Assembly: GCA_944391895.1 (NCBI GenBank)
Contig: CALXVF010000089.1
Span: 1 to 5,253 of the forward strand
Reading direction: 5' to 3'
Length of the DNA stretch: 5,253 bases
Source: an uncultured Clostridia bacterium
Lineage (GTDB): Bacteria > Bacillota > Clostridia > TANB77 > CAG-508
The position numbers and the translations under genes were made by a program. How positions within the stretch are numbered: position 1 is the stretch's first letter; every line of letters starts with the position of its first letter. Under the pieces are notes generated by a model. It made no database searches, had not been told where the DNA came from, and saw only the letters and a list, made by a program, of their open reading frames with translations. This document shows, piece after piece, positions 1-5,253 of this stretch.

Positions 1-1942
1 TTCCAAATATTGAATGGATAATTGCAAGTATCAAAGGTAGCATGAAAAATATTGCAATTTGTCTAAACAATGCTTGGTTTATCATTTTCTCATCACAGCC
101 TATTTTTCTTAAAATAGTATACCTTTGTTTATTATCTGAACTTTCTGTTAATTGTTTTAATGCAAGTATTGCTGAGCTTGCAATTAAAAATGTAATTCCT
201 AGATATATTGCTATAAATATTATAATTGTGGCAAGTCCTTTGCTTGACTCTATAATAACAATTTTAGTCATTCCATCTAGTTGAATACCTTTTTCATCTA
301 ATTTCTTACAAAGTAAACTATTTTCTTCATCAGTAAATTCCTTATCCAATTCTATTTTTTCCTCTTCAGTATCCGCATTATAATTTGCTGCTAAGAATTG
401 AGATTGTTTCCATTCTTCTTTAAATTCAAAACTATCTGGAAGTAATATAATTCCTGTATTTGTATGGCTTGTAGAAATGTTTAAGAATCCGCTTCTACAT
501 TCATTATATTTTGAATGATATTCTTTTCCATCGATTTCTACTGTATTATTCCCCTTTAAAGCTTCATTTCTAAGCCCTTTCATTGTGTCAAAATCACATA
601 GTACAATAAATTCATCGTCTTCTAGTGTATATTTTTCCTGACCATATAGCTGTGCTAATTTATTATAATCAGATACTTTTACAATTGTTTCTAATGTGTC
701 ATAAGCTAGCATTGAATATTGTGATTTAGCTGTTTCAAAATAATCTCCTAAACTAGCCTTCCAAGTCCAATCCGGTATTGTATAAGTTGATAGCTCTACA
801 ATATCTTTCAAATTATTCATATCATATCCATTGGTTTCTAAAGTATAGCTAATTGTTTTCTTAGAATCCTCTATTTGTTCTTCTGTATAATATGTCGTTT
901 TCCCTGTTCTAGGATTTGTATAGCTTTCAGGTAAATTTGCTATTTTTTGCAAATTCAAATCAACTGGTGTCATTTCTTTTAATTCTGAATCCATTGAAGC
1001 ATGTATTGATAAACTGCTTGATAATACACTTATCGTCATGAACAGCATAATACAGATTACGCTCATAGCAACTACAGTTGTATTAATTTTATTATTAAGT
1101 TGTCTTAATACAAACATGTTAGTTCCTCTTAAATAGATTTTCTTACTTGATTGTATTACTCTTAATATGAATCCAGATAACGACCAGAAAATACCTACCG
1201 TTCCTACAATTCCCATTACAATTGGTCCTATAATTTTATCTATCGTATCTAACTCATTAACTCCTCCTGTTACTTTCCAATAAGCATAACTTAATACGAC
1301 AACTGATACTATAAAAACTAAAACTGAAATCACTGGATTTTTCATTCTTACTTTTTCGTTTTTTCTCATAGCTGTCAATAAATTAATTAATTTACATCTT
1401 GAAATCGTTATTGTGTTAAATATCATAACTGCTAAAAACATAACTGCAAAATATATACAAGTTTTTATGCATGCATCACTTGAAAATACAAATGTAAATT
1501 CGCTCATATCTGCTTCAAATAGTTTAGCTACTAAAACTGACATTAATTGTGAACCAAAAACTCCTACGAAAATACCAATGGCTAAAGATATTATTCCTAT
1601 AAGTAATGTCTCTAATAAAATTATCTTAGATATTTGCCTTCTTCCCATTCCCAGAGTCATATAAATTCCAAATTCTCTTTTTCGTCTGTTGATTAAGAAA
1701 TTATTTGCATATACAATTAAAAATCCCAGTACAATCGCTATAAATACAGATACAACACTAAGTATGTCTATCATAAGCCCTATAAGTTGTCTTGTTGATT
1801 CTGATACTTTAAGCATTGCTTGCTGGCTATCTAAAGAGTTAAACATATAGAAGATTGCCACACCTAATACTAATGTTAGAAAATATATGGCATAATCTTT
1901 AAAACTCTTTTTCATATTCTTTACTGATAACTTAAATAACAT
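1..1942 (-). CDS. bceB: Bce-type ABC transporter permease, FtsX family (3' end beyond window)
   Basis: Membrane subunit of a BceAB-type antimicrobial-peptide transporter, the partner of the ATPase encoded just upstream. An uninterrupted frame of 647 codons runs from the ATG at 1942-1940 off the left edge. Hydrophobic segments lie near residues 17-34, 57-80, 106-131, 160-178, 203-222, 236-260 and 288-311. A hydrophilic region of about 250 residues follows (about 312-563), then segments near 565-590 and 621-645. This seven-helix, large extracellular domain, C-terminal-helices layout is the BceB signature. An FtsX-type motif (RRKREFGIYMTLGMGRRQ, 86-103) is present. The extracellular domain is where relatives recognise peptide-lipid complexes, and it diverges most between paralogs, so the substrate cannot be named. 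The last visible residues (LPLILAIIHSIFG) resemble the loop before the final helix, so perhaps 50-80 residues are missing (inferred). The start is fixed by GGAGGTGA eight bases upstream, inside the ATPase gene. The symbol is family-level; VraE- or PsdB-like paralogs are alternatives. Confidence 0.9.
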   Translation of the reverse strand, partial: MLFKLSVKNMKKSFKDYAIYFLTLVLGVAIFYMFNSLDSQQAMLKVSESTRQLIGLMIDILSVVSVFIAIVLGFLIVYANNFLINRRKREFGIYMTLGMGRRQISKIILLETLLIGIISLAIGIFVGVFGSQLMSVLVAKLFEADMSEFTFVFSSDACIKTCIYFAVMFLAVMIFNTITISRCKLINLLTAMRKNEKVRMKNPVISVLVFIVSVVVLSYAYWKVTGGVNELDTIDKIIGPIVMGIVGTVGIFWSLSGFILRVIQSSKKIYLRGTNMFVLRQLNNKINTTVVAMSVICIMLFMTISVLSSSLSIHASMDSELKEMTPVDLNLQKIANLPESYTNPRTGKTTYYTEEQIEDSKKTISYTLETNGYDMNNLKDIVELSTYTIPDWTWKASLGDYFETAKSQYSMLAYDTLETIVKVSDYNKLAQLYGQEKYTLEDDEFIVLCDFDTMKGLRNEALKGNNTVEIDGKEYHSKYNECRSGFLNISTSHTNTGIILLPDSFEFKEEWKQSQFLAANYNADTEEEKIELDKEFTDEENSLLCKKLDEKGIQLDGMTKIVIIESSKGLATIIIFIAIYLGITFLIASSAILALKQLTESSDNKQRYTILRKIGCDEKMINQALFRQIAIFFMLPLILAIIHSIFG

Positions 1943-2699
1943 CGTTCAAATCACCTCCAAGAAGTGTTTGTACCTCAATTATCTTTTCGAAAAATTCTTT
2001 TCTTGTAGAATTTCCTTTTTCCAATTCATTGAAAATCTTTCCATCTTTTATGAATATAATTCTGTCAGTATAACTAGCAGTAAAAGCGTCATGAGTAACA
2101 AGTAAAATTGTTGCTCCTAGTTTCTGATTTAAACTTTCAAAACTTTCTAATAATTGTCTTGCTGATTTACTATCTAGAGCTCCCGTTGGTTCGTCAGCTA
2201 AAACCAATTTAGGATTAGTAACAATTGCTCTTGCTGATGCTACTCTTTGCTTTTGTCCACCTGAAATTTGATATGGATATTTATCTAATATTTCATTTAT
2301 TCCAAGTTTTTCTGCTATATCTTTTACTCTGCTATCTATTTCTTTATGATTTACTTTTTGTATCGTAAGAGCCAGTGCTATATTTTCATAAGCAGTTAAT
2401 GTATCTAACAAATTAAAGTCCTGAAAAATAAATCCTAGTTCCTCTCTTCTAAATTTATTTAAATTGTTTCCTTTTAATTTAGTAATGTCTTTACCATTTA
2501 TAATAATATTTCCAGATGTTACTCTATCTATTGTAGAAATACAATTTAATAATGTGGTTTTTCCAGAGCCAGATGCTCCCATTATACCTACAAACTCTCC
2601 TTCTTCTACTTTAAAACTAATATTGTCTATGGCTTTTGTTAAATTTGATTTATTTCCATAGTATTTTTCTACATTCTTAACTTCTAAAATATCTTTCAT
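1932..2699 (-). CDS. bceA: Bce-type ABC transporter ATP-binding protein
   Basis: Cytoplasmic ATPase of 255 residues that powers the FtsX-type permease encoded next to it. The expected motifs occur in order: Walker A GASGSGKT (41-48), Q-loop Gln93 (IFQDFNLL), signature ISGGQ (145-149, Ile for the usual Leu), Walker B LVLADEP (165-171) with catalytic Glu170, D-loop GALD (173-176) and H-loop His203. Length and motif wording (QRVASARAI, VTHDAFTASYTDRI) fit the MacB/BceA branch of ABC ATPases. The ATG at 2699-2697 follows AAAGGAG with a six-base spacer. The TAA stop at 1934-1932 lies inside the permease gene, giving an 11-base overlap and probable translational coupling. A BceR-type box 79-92 bases upstream suggests induction by the neighbouring two-component system. 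The sequence does not show which peptide is handled; BceA is a family-level name. Confidence 0.95.
   Translation of the reverse strand: MKDILEVKNVEKYYGNKSNLTKAIDNISFKVEEGEFVGIMGASGSGKTTLLNCISTIDRVTSGNIIINGKDITKLKGNNLNKFRREELGFIFQDFNLLDTLTAYENIALALTIQKVNHKEIDSRVKDIAEKLGINEILDKYPYQISGGQKQRVASARAIVTNPKLVLADEPTGALDSKSARQLLESFESLNQKLGATILLVTHDAFTASYTDRIIFIKDGKIFNELEKGNSTRKEFFEKIIEVQTLLGGDLNDVI
1951..1958 (-). promoter_or_regulatory. Ribosome binding site of the permease gene
   Basis: The minus strand reads GGAGGTGA here, a near-perfect anti-Shine-Dalgarno match, eight bases before the permease ATG at 1942. It lies within the last codons of the ATPase gene (encoding GGD), so permease translation starts before the ATPase stop codon is reached. 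This decides the permease start. Confidence 0.88.
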
Positions 2700-2705
2700 A
2701 TAAAT

Positions 2706-2712
2706 CTCCTTT
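2706..2712 (-). promoter_or_regulatory. Ribosome binding site of the ATPase gene
   Basis: The minus strand reads AAAGGAG, six bases before the ATG at 2699. There is no competing in-frame start nearby, and the position fits the usual N-terminus of this family (ILEVKNVEKYYG). Confidence 0.85.
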
Positions 2713-2727
2713 CCATTTACTATGTAT

Positions 2728-2756
2728 ATTTTAGTACCTTTTCAAAACTTTTACCA
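2728..2756 (-). promoter_or_regulatory. Candidate promoter of the bceAB operon
   Basis: On the minus strand a -10-like TAAAAT (2733-2728) is preceded, 17 bases upstream, by TGGTAA (2756-2751), which matches only three of six positions of the TTGACA -35 consensus. The implied transcription start is near 2721, giving a leader of about 20 bases that includes the ribosome binding site. A good -10 with a poor -35, placed about 21 bp downstream of the BceR-type box, is what an activator-dependent promoter would look like. In such A+T-rich DNA, however, other -10 placements (for example TATACA a few bases on) are possible. Confidence 0.45.
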
Positions 2757-2777
2757 TCGATTTATCTTAAAATAAAA

Positions 2778-2791
2778 TTACATTTTTGTAA
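2778..2791. promoter_or_regulatory. BceR-type response-regulator box (TTACA-N4-TGTAA)
   Basis: The 14-base inverted repeat TTACATTTTTGTAA fits the published BceR-family operator consensus TNACA-N4-TGTAA exactly, including the four-base spacer. It is centred about 85 bases upstream of the ATPase ATG and about 63 bases upstream of the predicted transcription start, a normal place for an activator site. A further half-site TTACA at 2794-2798 makes an overlapping palindrome (TTGTAA-GA-TTACAA, 2785-2798). A looser pair, TGACA-N6-TGTAA, lies at 2817-2832. The regulator at the right edge of the window is the natural candidate to bind here; binding is inferred. Confidence 0.75.
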
Positions 2792-2834
2792 GATTACAAT
2801 TTCTTATTACTTAATATGACAGTTAATTGTAATC

Positions 2835-2863
2835 TTGACAGTAATTAAATATTAGAATAAAAT
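2835..2863 (+). promoter_or_regulatory. Sigma-A-type promoter of ispG
   Basis: A perfect -35 TTGACA (2835-2840) and TAAAAT (2858-2863, five of six -10 positions) are separated by exactly 17 bp. Transcription should start near 2870, leaving a leader of about 13 bases that holds only the ribosome binding site. The near-consensus form suggests strong constitutive expression, as expected for a housekeeping isoprenoid gene. Confidence 0.8.
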
Positions 2864-2872
2864 AGTCGAAAT

Positions 2873-2877
2873 GGAGG
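2873..2877 (+). promoter_or_regulatory. Ribosome binding site deciding the ispG start
   Basis: GGAGG lies five bases before the ATG at 2883. The in-frame ATG at 2871 overlaps this site and would sit at or next to the predicted transcription start with no ribosome binding site of its own, so 2883 is the start to use. Confidence 0.82.
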
Positions 2878-2882
2878 TTAAT

Positions 2883-3941
2883 ATGAAAAGAAATGAAACA
2901 AGACCTATTCATGTAGGTAATGTACAAATAGGTGGTCAAAATAAAGTTGTAATACAATCAATGTGTAATACAAAAACCAAGGATGTGCAAAGTACAGTAA
3001 AACAAATTCTAGAGCTAGAAAAAGCAGGATGTGAAATAATCCGTGTTGCATGCCTAGATATTGAAGACGCTAAGGCTATACGTGATATTAAAAGTCAAAT
3101 TCACATTCCAATTGTTGCTGATATTCATTTTGATTATAGAATTGCTCTTCAAGCCATTGAATCTGGTGTAGACAAAGTTCGTATAAATCCTGGAAACATC
3201 GGAAATGAAGAAAGAGTAAGAAAAGTTGTTGAAGCTTGCAGAGCAAAAAATATTCCAATAAGAATTGGAGTAAATGCTGGCTCTCTTGAAAAAGATTTGC
3301 TAAATAAATTTGGTGGAGTTCCAACAGCTGAAGCTATGATTGAAAGTGCAAAAAGACATATAGAAATTTTAGAAAGATTAGATTTTTATGATATAGCAAT
3401 TTCTCTAAAAGCTTCTGACTTAGACTTATGCATAGAAGCATATGAAAAAGCTTCTAAAGTATTTCCATATCCGCTTCATCTAGGAATAACAGAAGCTGGA
3501 ACTGCATTTAGTGGTACTGTTGCTTCAAGTATTGGTCTTGGAGTGCTACTAAGACAAGGAATTGGAGATACTATTAGAGTTTCTCTTAGTGATAATCCTG
3601 TTCAAGAGATAAAAGTTGCCAAAGAAATTCTAAAAGATTGTAAACTATATCATAAATCACCTAAGTTAATAGCTTGTCCAACATGTGGCAGAACTCAAAT
3701 TGACTTAATTCCTATTGCTAAAGAAGTCGAAGATTTCTTGCAAAATATTGAAAGTGATATAACTGTTGCCGTTATGGGTTGTGCAGTTAATGGTCCTGGA
3801 GAAGCTTCTCAAGCAGATATTGGTATTGCTGGCGGAATTCATGAAGGAATTTTATTTAAAAAAGGAAAAATCATATGCAAAGTTCCTCAAGATGAAATTG
3901 TAAATGTTCTAAAAAAAGAAATATTGGAAATGATAAAATAA
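2883..3941 (+). CDS. ispG: 4-hydroxy-3-methylbut-2-en-1-yl diphosphate synthase (flavodoxin/ferredoxin-dependent)
   Basis: IspG (GcpE) carries out the penultimate MEP-pathway step in the cytoplasm: reductive ring-opening of 2-C-methyl-D-erythritol 2,4-cyclodiphosphate to HMBPP. The product feeds isopentenyl diphosphate and, further on, the undecaprenyl lipid carrier. From the ATG at 2883 the protein has 352 residues, the normal size of the two-domain bacterial form without the plant insert. The N-terminal TIM-barrel part shows VQIGGQNKVVIQSMCNTKT and IVADIHFDYR, followed by DKVRINPGNIG. The C-terminal cluster-binding part has CPTCGRTQ and MGCAVNGPGEA. These supply the [4Fe-4S] ligands Cys265, Cys268 and Cys300 plus Glu307 (numbered from 2883). 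All ligands are present, so the enzyme should be active. The gene stands alone, with its own promoter and terminator, between the regulatory and transporter halves of a Bce-type module. In many Clostridia it instead follows dxr and a site-2 protease gene (family knowledge). Confidence 0.97.
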   Translation: MKRNETRPIHVGNVQIGGQNKVVIQSMCNTKTKDVQSTVKQILELEKAGCEIIRVACLDIEDAKAIRDIKSQIHIPIVADIHFDYRIALQAIESGVDKVRINPGNIGNEERVRKVVEACRAKNIPIRIGVNAGSLEKDLLNKFGGVPTAEAMIESAKRHIEILERLDFYDIAISLKASDLDLCIEAYEKASKVFPYPLHLGITEAGTAFSGTVASSIGLGVLLRQGIGDTIRVSLSDNPVQEIKVAKEILKDCKLYHKSPKLIACPTCGRTQIDLIPIAKEVEDFLQNIESDITVAVMGCAVNGPGEASQADIGIAGGIHEGILFKKGKIICKVPQDEIVNVLKKEILEMIK

Positions 3942-3967
3942 ATAGGCTAAATTAATAGCCTATTTTT
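3940..3967. terminator. Bidirectional intrinsic terminator between ispG and the kinase gene
   Basis: The 8-bp stem ATAGGCTA/TAGCCTAT (3942-3949 with 3956-3963) has a six-base loop and can extend by two A-T pairs on the outside. On the plus strand a T run (3963-3967) follows the stem, immediately after the ispG stop. On the minus strand the mirrored A-rich flank gives a T-rich tail (TTTATTTTAT), so the same hairpin can end the converging kinase transcript. It fills nearly all of the 32 bases between the two stop codons. Confidence 0.82.
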
Positions 3968-3973
3968 CTTATT

Positions 3974-4987
3974 CTAAAACTTTACAAAACTACTAGTCGG
4001 AAAAACTATTTTTACCTTAGTCCATTCATTTATTTTAGAACTTATGCTTATTCCTAAATCTAATTTATCACATAATTTTTTGCATAAATAAAGTCCCATT
4101 CCTGTAGATTTCTTGCCCTTAAGTCTTCCATTTACTCCTGTAAAACCTTTTTCAAATACTTTTTTAATATCTTTTTCCTCAATACCAATTCCATTATCTT
4201 CTATAATTAATTCCACTTTTTCCTTTTCCTCTTTAGCATATATATTTATTTCTTTATATTCATCTTTAGAGTATTTAATACTATTCTGTAGAATTTGATT
4301 AATTATGAAAGTACACCATTTACCATCAGTGTATACTTCTTTTTCTAAATCGCGAAGATTGATTTTTATATTATTATAAACTATAGATTCTTTATTTCTA
4401 ATTATTGCAGAATTAACTATATCCTTCAGTGATGTTTTACTCACACAGTAATCCTTCTCAACAGTATTGCTTCTGGCATAAAATAGAACTTGCTCCACAT
4501 AATTTTCCATTTTATCTATTTCTTCATTAATGCTTTTTGTAACATCATTTTTATTATTTTCTATAATTAATTTACTAGTGGCAATTGGTATTTTTATTTC
4601 ATGTATCCACATTTCTATATAATCTTTGTAATCCTCTACTGCAAATTTATATTTGTTCACATTTTCAATCATCGATTTTCCTGTTTGTTCTAATGTACTT
4701 TTAAGTATTTTACCTTCTATAAAGTTCGCATCAGGAATTATCTCAGAAATTAAATACTTTTCTTCCAACTGTGTTAAATTTTTTTCTAAAAACTCATAAT
4801 ATGATTTCTTTTTTATATATTCAAAAGTGCAACATATAATATACGCAATAGTTGGTAATAGAATAATATACACTATTACAATTGACTCCACACTATAAGG
4901 TATTAAGAAAATTATAATGGTTGCTATAATAACAAGCAATATAAAGAAATATACTATTTTTTCTTTTATGAATTCACTTAATTTCAT
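3974..4987 (-). CDS. bceS: Bce-type intramembrane-sensing histidine kinase
   Basis: Membrane sensor kinase of 337 residues, close to the usual BceS length (about 335). Two hydrophobic helices (about 12-30 and 35-54) are joined by a loop of only a few residues, so there is no extracellular sensor domain; relatives take their signal from the BceAB transporter. The cytoplasmic part shows the H-box WIHEIKIPIA with phospho-acceptor His129, the N-box NQILQNSIKYS (Asn235 the likely key residue), G1 DNGIGI (264-269), the F-box region VFEKGFTG (277-284) and G2 STGMGLYLCKKL (294-305). All kinase motifs are intact. Ile133 replaces the Thr usual at the fourth position after the His, where HisKA kinases carry their phosphatase residue. 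The ATG overlaps the regulator's stop codon (ATGA, 4984-4987). Only a weak AAGGA lies 11 bases upstream, so translation is probably coupled to the regulator. The transporter it should talk to lies beyond ispG. Confidence 0.93.
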   Translation of the reverse strand: MKLSEFIKEKIVYFFILLVIIATIIIFLIPYSVESIVIVYIILLPTIAYIICCTFEYIKKKSYYEFLEKNLTQLEEKYLISEIIPDANFIEGKILKSTLEQTGKSMIENVNKYKFAVEDYKDYIEMWIHEIKIPIATSKLIIENNKNDVTKSINEEIDKMENYVEQVLFYARSNTVEKDYCVSKTSLKDIVNSAIIRNKESIVYNNIKINLRDLEKEVYTDGKWCTFIINQILQNSIKYSKDEYKEINIYAKEEKEKVELIIEDNGIGIEEKDIKKVFEKGFTGVNGRLKGKKSTGMGLYLCKKLCDKLDLGISISSKINEWTKVKIVFPTSSFVKF

Positions 4988-5253
4988 TTTAATATGTATC
5001 CTTGTCCTCTCCTTGTTTCAATTATATCTGTCAAATCAATTTCTTCTAATTTAGTTCTTAATCTCTTCATGTTTACAGTAAGAGTGTTATCATCTATGAA
5101 ACTTTCACTGTCCCATAAATAATTAATTATTTCTTCTCTTGAAACAATTTGTCCTCTCTTAGAAAGCAAAAAGTACAAAATTTTAAGTTCATTTTTTGTA
5201 AGTTCTATTTCTTTTCTATCTTTTTCTATTATGCTTTTTGACATATTTAAAAT
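4984..5253 (-). CDS. bceR: OmpR-family response regulator, C-terminal DNA-binding domain (5' end beyond window)
   Basis: The visible 89 codons form a winged-helix Trans_Reg_C domain: LTKNELKILYFLLSKRGQIV, then SREEIINYLWDSESFIDD, the recognition helix region NTLTVNMKRLRTKLEEI, and the closing wing RRGQGYIL. The phrase FIDDNTLTVNMKRLR is typical of BceR-type regulators. The frame is open to the right edge (ILN precedes the first visible Met at 5244). That Met has no ribosome binding site and falls where the linker or the start of the effector domain is expected, so it is internal. The receiver domain with the phosphorylated Asp, roughly 130-140 residues, lies outside the window. The gene overlaps the kinase gene by four bases. 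Its expected target is the TTACA-N4-TGTAA box at 2778-2791. The symbol is family-level. Confidence 0.92.
   Translation of the reverse strand: MLNMSKSIIEKDRKEIELTKNELKILYFLLSKRGQIVSREEIINYLWDSESFIDDNTLTVNMKRLRTKLEEIDLTDIIETRRGQGYILK

Noticed and set aside
42..284. Plus-strand open frame of 80 codons with a hydrophobic translation
   Set aside because: It is antisense to the permease gene, has no ribosome binding site, and its hydrophobicity mirrors the transmembrane and A+T-rich coding of the real gene.
1413..1664. Plus-strand open frame of 83 codons
   Set aside because: It is antisense to helix-coding parts of the permease, has no upstream GGAGG, and its low-complexity Asn/Ile/Lys translation resembles no protein family.
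2464..2661. Plus-strand open frame of 65 codons
   Set aside because: It lies opposite the Walker A region of the ATPase, which is clearly the real gene; no ribosome binding site or family match.
2785..2798. Palindrome TTGTAA-GA-TTACAA as a terminator or stem-loop
   Set aside because: The two-base loop is too small for a stable hairpin and there is no T run after it. It is better explained as overlapping regulator half-sites.
3088..3324. Minus-strand open frame of 78 codons
   Set aside because: It is antisense to the conserved TIM-barrel part of ispG, and its Leu/Gln-rich translation is typical of a shadow frame.
4113..4298. Plus-strand open frame of 61 codons rich in Ser/Phe/Leu
   Set aside because: It is antisense to the ATP-binding domain of the histidine kinase, whose motifs (DNGIGI, STGMGLY) are intact.
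4984..5244. A stand-alone 86-residue DNA-binding protein starting at the Met at 5244
   Set aside because: The frame continues open to the window edge, no ribosome binding site is visible before this Met, and the domain is the normal C-terminal half of an OmpR-type regulator.

Overview
This window is strongly A+T-rich (about 70% by eye), uses A/T-ending codons and has strong GGAGG-type ribosome binding sites. Its gene families are typical of a low-GC Firmicute, most likely a member of the Clostridia. This placement comes from composition and family resemblance only, because no marker gene fixes the species.

On the minus strand, reading from the right edge, lie the DNA-binding end of an OmpR-family response regulator (4984-5253, cut by the window edge), a 337-residue intramembrane-sensing histidine kinase (3974-4987, ATGA overlap with the regulator), an ABC ATPase (1932-2699) and a large FtsX-type permease (1-1942, cut by the left edge, 11-base overlap with the ATPase gene). 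Together they form a Bce-type peptide-antibiotic sensing and resistance module. In characterised relatives the BceAB transporter both senses antimicrobial peptides that act on the lipid II/undecaprenyl cycle and removes them. It signals its activity to BceS, BceR is then phosphorylated, and bceAB is switched on. A perfect match to the BceR box consensus (TNACA-N4-TGTAA) lies at 2778-2791, upstream of the ATPase gene, as this circuit predicts.

A single plus-strand gene, ispG (2883-3941), sits between the two halves of the module. It encodes the [4Fe-4S] enzyme of the penultimate MEP-pathway step. It has its own near-consensus sigma-A-type promoter (TTGACA, 17 bp, TAAAAT) and ends at a hairpin that can serve as a terminator for both ispG and the converging kinase gene. 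It shares the divergent region 2700-2882 with the transporter operon, so the BceR box lies between the two start sites.

No RNA genes, CRISPR arrays, insertion sequences or frameshifts were seen. The whole window is accounted for by five genes, the 183-base divergent regulatory region and the 32-base convergent terminator region. The genes belong to known families. The points worth a second look are the placement of ispG inside a module that protects the isoprenoid lipid-carrier cycle, the cluster of BceR-type half-sites, and an Ile in place of the usual Thr at the kinase's phosphatase position.
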